From: Lepidodermella squamata
Taxonomy: Eukaryota; Gastrotricha
DNA length: 64,000 nt
Direction: 5' to 3'
Assembly: GCA_047495785.1 (NCBI GenBank)
Contig: JBLDXI010000001.1
Location: forward strand, 1,736,001 to 1,800,000
In this document: positions 12,801 to 25,433 of the stretch, piece after piece
Numbering within the stretch: position 1 is the first letter of the stretch
Layout of the letters: every line of letters begins with the position of its first letter
Made by a program: the position numbers and the translations under genes
The notes under the pieces: generated by a model
What the model saw: only the letters and a program-made list of their open reading frames with translations
Told to the model about the DNA's origin: nothing
Database searches by the model: none

Positions 12801-13747
12801 TGTGACTGCCAAGGGGCAAATTTCATCGATAATTCATCTAAAAAAAAAAAGAAAAACAAGATTTAAATTATTTTTACTTTATTAAACTTTCTCATCTCAA
12901 CAGCGCACGCGGCGCACATTTGAGCGCAACAAACAAATTATTATTTTCCTCTTTTTAAGGTGGATGGCAAAAACAAACACGAATTTCAATAGTATTATTA
13001 TAATGATGATGATAGTAATAATAATATTACTGGTTTAAATAACGGGAGGCGTGCGACATCGCATGAACAAAAAACAATAGGAAGGTTCAAATTTGCTATT
13101 ATCATCATAATAATTATTATCCGTCAAACTTTGGGAAAAGGCGAGAAGAGGCATTGAATTGTTATTAAATTGATTCAGTAAAATGTTGATAAAATCGTTA
13201 AATATTTCTTTGCCGTGATTATCCGATATAATATTCATAGAAATTTATAACCATAAAAGTATTCCAACAGGCTATTTACAGAAATAAACTCAACAACGCC
13301 GACGACGAAAAACAGGACTATACCGTTATTCGAAAACATCATCATCGCAAAATCATCATGCTATTCAGGTAAACATATAGTAATAAAAAGGTGAGTCCGC
13401 TACGAGTGTTGTGTTAAACGATAATAAATAAAGTGCGAATGTTTAATTTCGTTACAATTCTTTACAAATTATTATCAATTAGTTGTACCTAAATACAGAA
13501 TGTTTTCATCCATCATCAATCAGATCAAGCGAACAAATTATGTTTTATCATTTATACTGCTAGGATTTTTTCGTAAATTATATATAATAATAGCTTGGTT
13601 GTATCGATGATGATAGTAATAATAACAACAATAATACAATATCTTTCTTCATGACCAACTCATCACGAAACGAGAGAGAAAAAAGCACAAAACACGAAAC
13701 CGAGCCTTGCTGTGAGTGTTCAAAGTGATTAATTCGGTGTAGGTACG

Positions 13748-13928
13748 GCGACAAAACAGCAACTTCGCAGAACAGCAAATACGACAAAACAGCAAATTTT
13801 ATATTTTGCGACAAAACAGCAAAAACTTACTATGCATTAGATGCATCGATTTTCTGCTGTTATGTCGCAAGTTGAAAAATTTGCTGTTTTGTCGCGTTTG
13901 CTGTTTCGGGTATTTGCTGTTATGACTG
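13748..13928. repeat. imperfect palindrome built from ACAGCAAA units
   Basis: Each arm (about 80 bp) holds four spaced copies of a unit close to CRACAAAACAGCAAA, repeated every 15-25 bp; the right arm has them in inverted orientation. The turn lies near 13835-13845 around TGCATTAGATGCA. Another single unit (GACAAAACAGCAAATGG) lies at about 19605. There is no open frame. Confidence 0.65.
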
Positions 13929-14887
13929 TCTGCCTCGGTGTAGGCTGTAGGTAGATAGAAATAATTTAATCTTCGTGCGCATTCGTGGAAAAAATCAAGC
14001 TTTGAATTGGTCACAACAACAACAGGTAGTAGAAGTAGTAGTCGTCGTAGCCAAGATAGTCAAGTCATAGTCGTATAAGCATAACCTACAGAGTGTAATA
14101 ATAACGCGACGAGGAGACAACGAGAAGGAAGGGCTTGCGTGTCCGCGTATATCCTGATTACAATTAGGTACGATGTGTTTGCGGCACTGAAAGTGTCGCG
14201 CCTATTTACCCTGTTCAACGACACGCAAACAAGCTCGAGAGGAGACTGACCGATCTAGCTGCAGATCAGCGATATAAATAGATACACTTTCGTCAGTATT
14301 ACTGCTAATAAGTAATATTATTATTATTACTGCTATTTATTACAGCCATTTTACAGGCGAGAAGGCGTTGCGCTCGGGTCTTTTGCATATTATCCATCTT
14401 CTTGACCCGGCGCAACAAAGACAATGAGAACAACATGGTAGAAAAACCCGGCTATAGGCTGCTGCTGTTGCTGCTTTTAGTGGAAAATTCTCAGTTTATT
14501 ATTATATTATATTATTTGCCAGGGGCGGAAGACAAAACAGATTTTTCTCAAGGCAATAGAGGTCGAGAGGAGAATTGTAGACGTAGTTTGATGTTGTAAG
14601 ATGAAGAAAATAGCATGATTATAGCCAACAAATGCGTGCGGTTTTGCTGTTGTTTGAACAGTATTTTATTCAGTTATTTATCCAGTTGTTGTAAAAATCA
14701 TCACAAATCACAAATACAAGAAGAGCAAGGCAAAAAGAAGTGTGTGTTGATGAATTTTTCGCGCTTTCGCTCACTCAATATTATTTCAATCGCTGTTATT
14801 ATCATTATTATATAATATAATAAAGTCATCTCTTTATACAATATACAAAAAAATCATCTGAAGAATCACATAATGCACGTGGTAAGA

Positions 14888-14910
14888 GGAGAGAGCGAGA
14901 GAGAGAAGTA
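14888..14910. repeat. GA-rich microsatellite
   Basis: Short interrupted GAGAGA tract in the probable 3' UTR of the CXXC gene. Confidence 0.65.
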
Positions 14911-15331
14911 AATTATGAGGGTCTTCTTCCACAGCTTCAATGTTAAGGTGGTTTGAGGAGACTTTTTTGTTGCATGTGCTAAAATTGATTAAAATAACAA
15001 TAAAATTCTCGAATAAATCGATAAAACAACAATAACAATACCCGCGCGCAAAACAAATGCTGCTACAACAACAAAAATCACCACCTTTTTAATTGATGAA
15101 ATAAAATATGATGTACTAGACCAACACCACCTTGTACAACAAAAACGGGTTTTGTAGAGAACAATCGACCATTGTCAAGACTTTCATTCATTCGTTCATT
15201 CATTCATTTCTGGGTCTAGGAAGAGAGCGCGTTTCTACTACTTCGTACGTACTTCAACACAAGGCAAACATAAACAATAGTTATTTTGTATGTGTGTATT
15301 TGTGTCAAAACGGAAGAATGGCGTATTGTAT

Positions 15332-16703
15332 TTAGGCTACCGAATTCGCCGTGTGGTAGCTGGGCGTCGAGCCAGCAGTGGCGCCCGGCGCCGTCTGGTG
15401 GTGATTAAGGTGGCTGGCGTGGTGGTGGTTGAGGTGCCCCATTAGATGGCCATTATTCGGCCCGGTCATTTGCCCCGTCATCGGGTACACCCCGTAAAAC
15501 TGGTCGGCGGCCGGCATCATCTGCCCAGCGCCACCGCCCTGTTGCCCTAGCATAGTATTGTTATTATGATTTTGATGCTGCTGTTGAACTTGATGTTGCA
15601 TTGACGAGTTGTTGTTGTTGTTTGACGTGGAAGATGTAGTGGTGTTGGATGAATTGAAGTTGTTCTGCGGGATTTGATGATAGTAGTGACTGTAGGCCTG
15701 GTGCGGGTCCAGGAAGCAGTCGTTGTACGAAATTAGCGATAAAAACTTTTGATCGTGCCCGGTGCCGCCACACATTTTCAGATGACAAAACGGGTTGTCC
15801 GACCCGCTCAGGTACGCCTGATAGCTATCGTGTTGCTGCTGCTGTTGTGGCTGCTCCATGTAACCGTAGTGGTGATGCGGGTGGTGCTGGTGGAGAAGGT
15901 GGTGTTGAGCATGTTGTTGTTGTTGTTGCTGATCGGTCGGCATCATGAACTGGTGGCCGCCGTTCATCATTTGCGCTTGTTGATCAGAGCCGTTGGCGAA
16001 CATCATACCGCCGCCACGGTTTAACGAGGTAGGAGTCACAGCCGGCTGGCCGTAACCGTTGCTTGGCACTGCGCCAAGTCTCGACTGTTGCTGCTGCAGA
16101 ATCGACGACAGCGAGTCTGCATTCGCAGTTTGCCCGTTTCCTAATAATCGAGAATAATTAACGCTTTAATCATCAAATTAAAAACTCAAACACGCATGAA
16201 TCATTATGAATATCGATCGATGCGTGTGTGTGACTCATTCGGAAGAGGCATATGCAATTTCCGCTCCTGAAATTCTTTATACCTAGTAAACATGGCTGCA
16301 CTTGCCACGAGTAAACTTTGGAAAGTAAACATAAACTGCTAACGGATATTGTCGCTGCCAAGCTTCACTTCTACGGGTCTTTGATTAATGCTTGTCATAG
16401 ACAACCCAAAATTTAAGACTAGGTATAATCGAAAAATGAAAAATCCTCCTTAAAAACTTTGAAATTTTATAAATTTCCCCCATTTTTTGACATTATTTAA
16501 AAAATCGAATCAACTAGCAAGTTACCCGAATATCCTGCATGATATTTCCTTCGAGAAATTAATAAATTTTGATTCCCTTAGCTTTGAAAATTATAAAATT
16601 TTGGCATGCATAACAAAAACTTGAAAAAACCTAAAAATGGTCCCTAATTTGAGGCCAAATAAAGCCAATTACAATAAGAGTGCTTTAGACCATTATGTCG
16701 TAG

Positions 16704-16750
<47 letters not shown>

Positions 16751-19516
16751 AAATAACATACCGTATGGTTTCCCAGGCATCGCTTTAGCCAATTCGGCGC
16801 CATCAGATAAGCTTGTTTGCAACGCTTGCCTCGTGTTTTTGAACTGGGAAGCAGGCAGTTGTGACTGAACTTGCTGCTGCTGCTGTTGCTGCTGAGGCGG
16901 CGGTTGCATGGGAGGTAACTGGGCTTGAGGGTTGTTCACAACTGAGGGCGGAGGCATCTGCGGTGGCATTTGAGCGACTTGTTGCGGCGGTCCCTGTTGC
17001 ACGAACTGGCGCTGTTGTTGTTGCTGCTGTTGCTGCTGGGCTATCGCGTTCGCTGCCGCGTTCGGCATGAACGAGCCCGGCGGAGGCGCCATTGGTTGAC
17101 CGGGCTGGCCCGGCTGATTAGGATTTGCGTTCGGCATCATTGGTCCACCGGGTAGAAAACCACCATTGCCCATCACACCGCCGTATTGCAGTGGGAAGCC
17201 AGGCCCCTAATCATCAAAAATAAATATTTCAATCAACATCTCACCTCAAAGTCGTTTCAAATTCAACAAATTCATTTTCAATCGATTTTTATCGATTTAA
17301 TAAAATTTCACGTCAATTTCAATCATTTTCTTTCTTTCATTTTTCGTGGAGTTTTTACTAACATGAGTGAGGAACGACGGTGGTGGAGGCTGTTGTGGGC
17401 CTCCATTTGACGAGGAAGAAACCTGCTGGCCGGGCATCTGGACCATTTGCTGAGGCGGCGGTTGGTTCTGCTGTTGCTGCGAGGCGACTTGCGCGGGTGA
17501 CTGCAACTGACTGGGTTGTTGCTGCTGCTGCTGCGAGCCGCTCGAGCCGTTCGAGGGCGAGACCTGGCCGCCAGGCCGCGGCAAAAACGACGCGCCAGCA
17601 TCGTTTGCGGGCGGCGGCACGGGCGAGGGGTAGTCCAAAATATCCCTGTTTAAGTAAAATCAGAGTTTGTTGTTATCATTTCTTCTTTTCATAATATCAG
17701 TCAGCGAACAATTTAATATCGTCATTATCATCATCATCATCGTCATAAATGCGATGGCAATTTGATTGCCATGAACATATTATACTCGCTATGTATATAC
17801 TTACTAATACACAATCTACGGATGCGCGAGTAAATATCACAGTCGAAACAACACAATAATTCCCAGGCTCCCTTCCCATTTGCATACAGAGAATATATAC
17901 ATATCTACATATATATAAGTATATATATATATATATATATCTGCTGCGTGCTGCTATTACTGTATTGCAGTATACGTGAAATGAGAGTAAACATAAGTCA
18001 GAGAATTGCCTACATAGATTCATTCTTGAGACTGCCATTTGATGACAAACAACCTTTCAAGAATAATAGTAGTAATACAACGTACACACATTTTAACTAT
18101 TGTTATGTGCTATATTATTTCTATAATAAGAAGCGTGCGCGCGATATTTATACTTATATTGCAGGCAAGCACAGAGACTAAGAGAGCTACAATAATGTTC
18201 AAAACAAAACATGGGTCGATGGATTGGTAGGCCCACTATTATTATTACTACTTTTACAATTACAATATGAGACAACCATCACATCACTGTAGAAACTAAC
18301 TAACTAAAAGGAGCCCCAAAAAGAAAAGTAGTAGTAATAGTAGTAGTCGTAGTAAGAGAACGCACAAAGCACAGCCTCATCGTTCTCCTTATTATTATCG
18401 TTTGTAATGCCCAACTGTATTGGGCATTAGTGGTGCTCATAATAAAGGAGAAACACAGACAGGCACAATGAGAATAAATTTAATTTTATAAGAGAAGAGT
18501 TTTATACAGCGTCTTCATCTTAGAGCTAGCCATTTTATTACTATATGGGCAGTGGTGGTGGTACTTAATTCTTCGGGGAGCGCACGTTGAAACAATGAAC
18601 AAACGCTACAATTTAGCAATCCAAATGATATCAAAACATCTGCTGAGTGAGATACACATATAAAACGTGATTACACGTTTATCTCTCAGGTATCGTTTGC
18701 ACCAGTAATAAAGCCAATATCTAACCTGATAAGTGAGAAAAAAAAACTAAAAGTGTACTCACCCGTCCCCGCCTTGTTCTTTCTTTCGAAGATAAACACA
18801 TTTTCGGTAAATGCAAGTTTGCTTCAGGACTTTGCGGTTGAGACAGTTCTTGCACTGGTCGCAGTTCTTGTTAACTTTACACGGGCCGCATTCACCACAG
18901 CGCTTGCGCCGCTTTAAAAAGCGGTCATCAGCGTACTGATCGATAGGAGTGCCATTCGGCGTTAGTTGCGGAGGCATAAGCATTCCTGAACCTCCTTGCT
19001 GAATTTGTAACATTTGCAACATTTGAGGTTGCATTTGACCCGGCATTCCATATTGAGGAAATTGGGACTGTTGTTGCATTGAATGAGTTTGAGTGAGCTA
19101 AAATCGGAAAATAAAATATTGCGAACTCGGGAATTACCAGAATCTCTTACCATATATGAATTGTTTCCCGCAGAACCGGTGTGAGGAACAGGACTTCCGA
19201 GCTCATCGCTAGGATTCGGAGATAATGGAGGCACAATATTTCTGGGTTGCATTTCTTGCGGCCGATTTGGAGAGCCCGGCGCGAAAAGATTTGCTGGGGG
19301 CGAGGAACAGCATGACGAAGTTGACTGTCTAGAATGATCACCGTCTTGATCGTCTAATGACTCTCGGCTGCCTTCTTTAATACTGGTTCTACTTGCTTCA
19401 GGATCACTAGCATGAGGAGGAATTGGGGCCGATTCGCCTGCGAACACGTGAGAAGTCTCCTCGTTCTCTCCATCAGGTTCCCCAGATAAGGAACCGTTGG
19501 TTTCTTCGGCATCCAT
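15332..19516 (-). CDS. CXXC zinc-finger protein, Q/N/H-rich, TET/CXXC4/5-type finger
   Basis: Minus-strand exons 19151-19516, 18763-19097, 17363-17645, 16762-17206 and 15332-16140 join in phase to 745 residues. The CXXC finger lies at about 185-228 with all eight zinc cysteines (CGECGPC ... CDQCKNC ... C ... C) and the basic ends RRKR and YLRKK. It lacks the KFGG motif of CFP1/MLL/DNMT1 fingers and instead has the NRKxxxQxC spacing of the CXXC4/5/TET group, so it should bind CpG-containing DNA in the nucleus. The N-terminus is acidic and Ser-rich. The rest is low complexity: Gln, Pro and Met-rich in exons 3 and 4, and His, Gln and Asn-rich in exon 5, as in transcription coactivators. I see no dioxygenase, PHD or SET domain. 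Exact partners are unknown. Confidence 0.88.
16706..16749. repeat. (AAT)n microsatellite
   Basis: About 14 tandem ATA/AAT triplets lie in the last intron of the CXXC gene, a few bases from the splice donor of its fourth exon (16762). Confidence 0.9.
17900..17942. repeat. (AT)n microsatellite
   Basis: An interrupted TA/AT dinucleotide tract lies in the 1.1-kb intron (17646-18762) of the CXXC gene. This intron shows no other recognisable feature beyond short ATT/ATC runs. Confidence 0.85.
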
Positions 19517-21723
19517 GATTTAAAATAATTAAAGCGCAAATTTAAAGGCGCAAGCAGAAAAAGACACGACCATCTGATAAAAAATTAAAATAATATACCT
19601 ATTGACAAAACAGCAAATGGTTAAATCGTAGGTAGATAAAAAGGCAAAGACATTCGCATGGCAGTTAATCTATGTGTGATTACTTACTACTGCGAATTTC
19701 ACTGCTAAGATTGTTACGCGATAAGCTATCATTATTAGTAAAAACAATCCGTATATTTAGCACATAAAATTTTACCGCAACAAGAGCAGGAGCAAAAATA
19801 AGGACAAATTTCAATATCGATTCTTTAGGCTTGGCAAGCACGAATTTACCTAAGATGAAACGGGATGTGCGTAGAAAAAATACATGGTATATCAGCTCTT
19901 AGCTCATGCTCACCATATTCTTAACAAATGACGATCACTAGATCACAAATCAAACATTCAAGTATGCATTCATTATTACGAGGCAGCTTTTGCGAGAGGA
20001 AATAGCGTATTAAACAATAATTATTTCCGGAAATTGTAAATTGCCAACATTGGCATGGCATGTCAGCCATGAAATACTGACAGCAAAATTTACAAGCTAA
20101 ATAGAAAAAATGCTCTATATTCGCAAACAGAAGCCTCCTGACAGAACGCATTTTGTTTAAAAAGCTGATTGGCACGATAGTAAATAATCCACAAAGATGC
20201 TTCCTTCGATTCGTTTCATGCTGACTGCACTAACTTCGGGGTAAATAGGGATAAAAAGAATTTCGGAATGCTAGTTGATGAAATCAAACTAGTTATATTA
20301 GAGCCATTAGCCATTTACCTCCCTATCAACAAACCAACCGAGTAATCGCAGTTTGAGGGTCGATTCGAAGCACTGCACAAGCCAGGATGAAAAAATATGA
20401 TGATCAAGTTAAGCGAGGACAATATGAATGACAAAAAATACAGCCCTGATATTAAGGCCTACATTTCTCCATGATCACGCTATGATTGGAAAAGGAATAA
20501 AAAATCGTTAACCCATAGTAGATAAACTATACATGCCCCTAATTGCAAGTTTTAGAGCTGAAAAGTAGATTAGGAGTAGTGCAATAAAGCAATGCTCCCT
20601 CATGCAGAGAGCTGCAAACAGCATGAAATCTAAGATCTTGGCTAAACAAACAGTGTCAAAATAGATGTCCTGGTTTTGCCTAGCAAAGAGAATTTAGTCA
20701 ATTTCGCGTAGCATTTAAGACCAGGTGTACTTTGGAAACTTCAAGGGTGAATATGAAAAATAGTGACCACGATGATATCATATAACAATGTTTTTCCATG
20801 GAAACATAAAATCTGCGCAGGGTACGCAGGGTAAGAGGTTAAACAGACTCTTTAAAACTCAAGAGAGACATTAAAACGAAGCGCATTTTTCATCGCCTAA
20901 TTATTTTTTCAACTTTTATTCTGTATTTTTGTATAACGTTAATAATTTATCAAGTGATGTTTATTAAGGAATCTGCATTTTTAGAAATCAGTTTGACCAA
21001 AAAAGTTGCCCTTTTTCGCAGTCGCGGCGCTAAGCGAGCCAGCGAGGCAGATAGGCGATTGCGATTTTTTGTGTCACCCTCCTGACCGAGTGGCGCAAAA
21101 AAACAATGGCAAGCTGACACGCATTTCACGCAGTCTATTGCTGTTTACCTTCATTTGGCGCGCGATTTCGATCTAAATTTGTCCGCCTTACATCTTACAT
21201 CTTTTCTCATTCCTTGTTTAGTTGTCTATTCGATAAGTCCCACTTTATCGCAATGCCCGATTTCATCTACATATTAGCTTTGGAATACCTGACCCGGGGA
21301 TAGAAGTTGGCGAACCGACTAAACAACGTGGAGAAGTGAGATAGAGATGCCTTTTCATGTGATTGAATCAAGTGGACTCAAGATACAACTTTCGCATCTA
21401 GAATAGTTAGCAACGAACGATGCACGCTGGGGTTGATTATATCTATTGGTGCTACTCGCAAAAACTTCAATAGTTTCATTTCTCTTACAAGTGAGGCTCT
21501 CTAATAAGATGGCTTTTGTGTCTTCCAATTCTGTTACTTGTTATTGCGGCATTTAGCGAGATTGTTTGATGGCTGCGTCATTTACCTAGTTCTTATTCTT
21601 ACTCCAGAAAGTTTCCCTTTCTCAAAAATACGATACACGATTTGATTGATACGTTTCGACATTGAAATTGAACTTGCTTGGCTGTTTTAATAGTGTACAG
21701 GTTATAAATGTATATATGTGTTT
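19517..21723. other. shared upstream region of the CXXC gene (-) and Pumilio (+)
   Basis: The two genes diverge from this 2.2-kb stretch, so it should hold both promoters and 5' UTR exons. No coding exon is supported. An AG acceptor at about 21698-21700 just before the Pumilio start suggests a 5' UTR intron. A lone ACAGCAAA unit lies near 19605. Confidence 0.5.
21709..21716 (+). promoter_or_regulatory. candidate Pumilio-binding element in the Pumilio 5' leader
   Basis: TGTATATA matches the UGUANAUA consensus for Pumilio proteins and lies eight bases before the proposed start codon at 21724. It could allow autoregulation, but a match of this length in AT-rich DNA is not strong evidence. Confidence 0.3.
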
Positions 21724-24700
21724 ATGGCTTCTTCTGTGAGGACGAGCACATGTGTAAACAACACCAATAATAGGCCGACCCAAGATGACGCTGCTGTAGA
21801 GTATATCTATCCAAATCATCCTGAACATTTTACTCCTAATAAACGATTTTTACCCGAAGAATTACCTGTCGAACAAGTGAGTTTCAATGATCATTTTTTG
21901 TTTACTTATCTCATGTATTCTCTTTCAGAAAATGTGGGCCCTTGAACAGAATGCTCAACATGTCGAAAGCCAACGAGAAGGCGTCGTTTTTGGCGATGGT
22001 GTTGTTCAAGCCGTTGCTGCGAACCAAAACGGTCAGATGTATATGACAAACAGCTGGACCCAAGGTACAAATCCATCTGCCCAACCTCAGTACCATGGCG
22101 CAGCAATGACTGGTTACATGATGGCTCCAGCTCCTCAAACAGCCACAAATGGCTCCGGTCCCCATAAAATGGTTACAAAAGCTGTTGTTAGTGGCAATCG
22201 TCAAAATGGCAACGGCGTTGCTGAAAACAACCAACCAAACGAGAATGGCCGAAATGGTTATTCAGATGAAGACGGTAACCATGGCAGGCAAAAAGTTGCT
22301 ATGTATAACAACGGTCGGGCGATGCAACCACATCAACAAACCCAAGCTTATGCACCGCAATATGCAATGCCCCAACAGCCCGACGGTCGAAACGCCACTG
22401 CTGAGCAGCAACAAGCCGCCCTAGCCGCTGCGGCTGCTGCGATGCAGCATTCCCAGGCTGCTCACGCTGCTGGCCATCAAACTGCTCATCAGACTGCTCA
22501 CTTCGATATGAGTGGACACAATAATTCCGGGGTTCCTCCTCAAATGCACGAGCACTATCAGCAACAAGGTGGAACTCAGATTGACTCAAATGGTATGATT
22601 GTTATGCACAAGTCTTATTGAATTTGACTTCTCATGTTTAGGCACCCCAATTGAAGTACCGTCCGCAGAAATTGCTCAACAAAATTACCTTCGTCAGCAA
22701 TACCTCATGCAACAACAGTACATGGCTGCTGCCGCCGCAGCTGTGAGTCAGCAACAACCCAACGGCCAACCCCAACTGGGCCTCATTCCGCCGGGCGCTC
22801 CTGGGGCTCCTCAACCACCTCCTGGCGCTTTTGCCGCTCCTCTCTTCGTGAACCAGGATATGCTGGGAGCTATGCAGCTAGCTCCACCGGGTACAATGTT
22901 CGCCAACCCGTACGGCGCTCCAGTTCCATGGGGATTCGCGCCCCCACCTGCCCCTGGACCATCTGGGCCTGGTCAAGGTGGTCCGCAGCAAGGTGGTCAA
23001 GGCCGAGATCAGAACGGTCAAGATCAACAGGGTCAACAGGGTGATCAAAACTTCCAGCAACACTCATCACCAACCCCAATCGTTTCCGCTGAAGGCCAAG
23101 CTTCGAACTCGGCTGCTGCTTTCCAGTACTTCTCGCAATTCTTGGCGCCTAGCGGAGGTCCGCCTGGCACTGAACAACGCCAGTTCCGCTACCCCGCTCC
23201 AAATAATGGTCAACAGCAAGGCCAGCAGAATGGAGGACCAGCTCAAGGTCCGCCGATGATGTTGGGTGCGAACCAAGGCAACTTCCGGATGCCTCAGGCC
23301 GGAGCTGCTCTGCAAGCCTCGGGCGGCCCTCAAGGCGGTCTAGCAACATCACCTATGCCTCCTAATGGCCAGCCTAACCCGAACTATGTTGCCTATCAAA
23401 CCATTTCGAACGGACCTTACAATGCTTTGGCGAATGCTTTCCAGGGTCTGACGATTAATGGCTCGCAGCAACAGCAACAGGGTCAAGGCCAGCAGCAGCA
23501 GGGCCAGAACGCCCAACAACAAGCTGCTCTAGCCGCTCTTCAGGCTAACATGCGCCGCGAGGGTATGGGCGGTCCGGGTCAAGGCGGCCAGCAGCAAATG
23601 CCGCACCAACATCAGCAATCTCCGGCGATTCGGCAGCCGTTTGCCAACCCGAATCAAGGACCGGGCGCTCATCTGGGTCTACCTCTGGGACCGGCTGTTG
23701 CAAACGCCACCTTGACGCCACCGCCGCCGAACGCTGGTGGACCTGGCGGCTTGCAGGCGGGTCTTCTCGGAATGGCGAGTTTGCTTGCCGCGGGTAGGTA
23801 CATGGCCCCGCAAGGCCCACCCCCGCCCCAAATGGGGGGTGATGGCGGTATGAAGATCCGGGCTCCGTATCAACACCCGTTGTTGCCACCAGCTTTCGCG
23901 ACTCAGAATCCGGGCCAAGGAATGGGAGGTCCACCTCACAGCCCGTTTGGTAATGCTATCCGTATGGCTAGGGCGAACGGGGGTATGCCGAACGGTCCGT
24001 CTATGCCGCAACCTGGTTACGGCCTTGGTATGGCTATGGCCCAGCCGCAGCAGTTCGGAATGCCACCAACAGGCGCCCCAGCTGCGAATGGCATGATTCG
24101 CAACGACAACAACGTGCAGCGATCTGCGATTCTCGAAGATTTCCGCAGTGGTCGACTTGTCAATCTTCAACTAAAAGACATTGCCGGTCACGTGACAGAA
24201 TTCGCTCAAGACCAACACGGCTCGCGTTTCATTCAACAAAAGCTGGAACGCGCCGCTGTACCGGAGAAACAAGCGATTTTTGTCGAATTGCTCAACTCAA
24301 CGTATCATTTGATGACAGACGTGTTCGGCAATTACGTGATTCAGAAATTCTTCGAATTCGGAACCCCGGATCAGAAGCAGGCACTAGCTCAGCGGATGAA
24401 GGGCAACGTGTTGACGCTGTCCGTGCACATGTACGGCTGCCGGGTCGTTCAAAAGGCGGTTGAATCTCTACCGACCGACCAACAGGTCGATTTGATTCAC
24501 GAACTTGAGGGTTGCGTGCTGAAATGCGTGAAAGACCAAAACGGCAATCACGTGATTCAAAAGTGCATTGAGTTTGTGAACCCGCAGTATTTGACGTTCA
24601 TCGTCGATGCGTTCAAAGGTCAAGTTCACCACCTGTCGACGCACCCGTACGGCTGCCGGGTCATTCAACGCATCCTCGAACACTGCTTGCCCGAGCAAAC

Positions 24701-25433
24701 TGTTCCGCTACTCGAGGAGCTGCACCAACACTGCGAGCGCTTAGTCACCGATCAGTACGGCAATTACGTGATTCAGCATGTCCTCGAGCACGGCAAGGTC
24801 GATGACAAGTCGAAAATTATCACGGCGCTACGCGGCAAGCTGGTTGTGTTGAGCACGCATAAATTTGCGAGTAACGTTGTCGAGAAGTGCGTGGCCCACT
24901 CGTCGCGAACCGAGCGTCAGCAGCTGATCGACGAAGTGTTGATTGCCAGCGATAGCCAACAGGGCGCGTTGTTTGCGATGATGCGCGATCAGTATGCCAA
25001 CTACGTCATCCAGAAAATGCTTGATGTTGCCGAGCCACAGCAGCGCAAAAACCTGCTCATTCGCATCCGGCCTCACATTGCCTCTCTTCGGAAGATTACA
25101 TTCGGTGAGTTGAGCTGAAAAATTTGAACAAATTTAATTTGAAAAAAATCCTCCTTAAAAATTAAAATTTTGTCAATTTCTCAAGTATCTAGTATCTATT
25201 CCATTTTTTCAGATAATAATAAACCCAATTTCGTTGCAGGCAAGCACATATTGGCAAAAATCGAGAAGTACGTGAATAAGAATCCTGAACTGAGCCAGTT
25301 GCTGCAAATGCCGCCGAGCACGCCCAACAACGGTAACAACGGGTCTGGCTCGTCGAGCGGCGTCGGCCTGGTCGGTAACGGCGGGTCGTCTTCGTGCAGC
25401 CTTGGCCCATCGGGCAGCACCTCATCGATGTGA
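21724..25433 (+). CDS. pum: Pumilio RNA-binding translational repressor
   Basis: Exons 21724-21876, 21929-22592, 22642-25104 and 25240-25433 join in phase to 1157 residues, close to vertebrate PUM1/2 (about 1,100-1,200). The long N-terminal part is Gln, Gly, Pro and Asn-rich, as usual. The PUM homology domain spans about 766-1100 with eight repeats. The base-reading positions can be read directly: SRFIQ, NYVIQ, CRVVQ, NHVIQ, CRVIQ, NYVIQ, SNVVE, NYVIQ, the same code as fly and human Pumilio, so mRNAs with UGUANAUA should be bound. The protein would recruit deadenylase and repress translation in germ line, embryo and neurons. The C-terminal motif [11 protein letters not shown] is conserved, followed by a Gly/Ser-rich tail. 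Introns of 52 and 49 bp are notable for their small size. Confidence 0.97.

Larger units (their letters stand above)
12801..15331. other. intergenic region: EVI5 promoter side and CXXC gene 3' UTR
   Basis: No exon is supported. The region separates two head-to-tail minus-strand genes, so the right part should be 3' UTR of the CXXC gene and the left part the EVI5 promoter and leader. It is rich in ATT/AAT runs, a GA-rich tract (about 14888-14910) and ATTC repeats (about 15184-15210). It holds the palindromic element at 13748-13928 and TTAAGGTGG copies at 12955 and 14943. Confidence 0.5.

Noticed and set aside
15749-17694. Several open frames antisense to the CXXC gene
   Set aside because: They are shadows of CAG/CAA (Gln) and GCN-rich repeats, reading as Leu, Val or Ala runs on the opposite strand.
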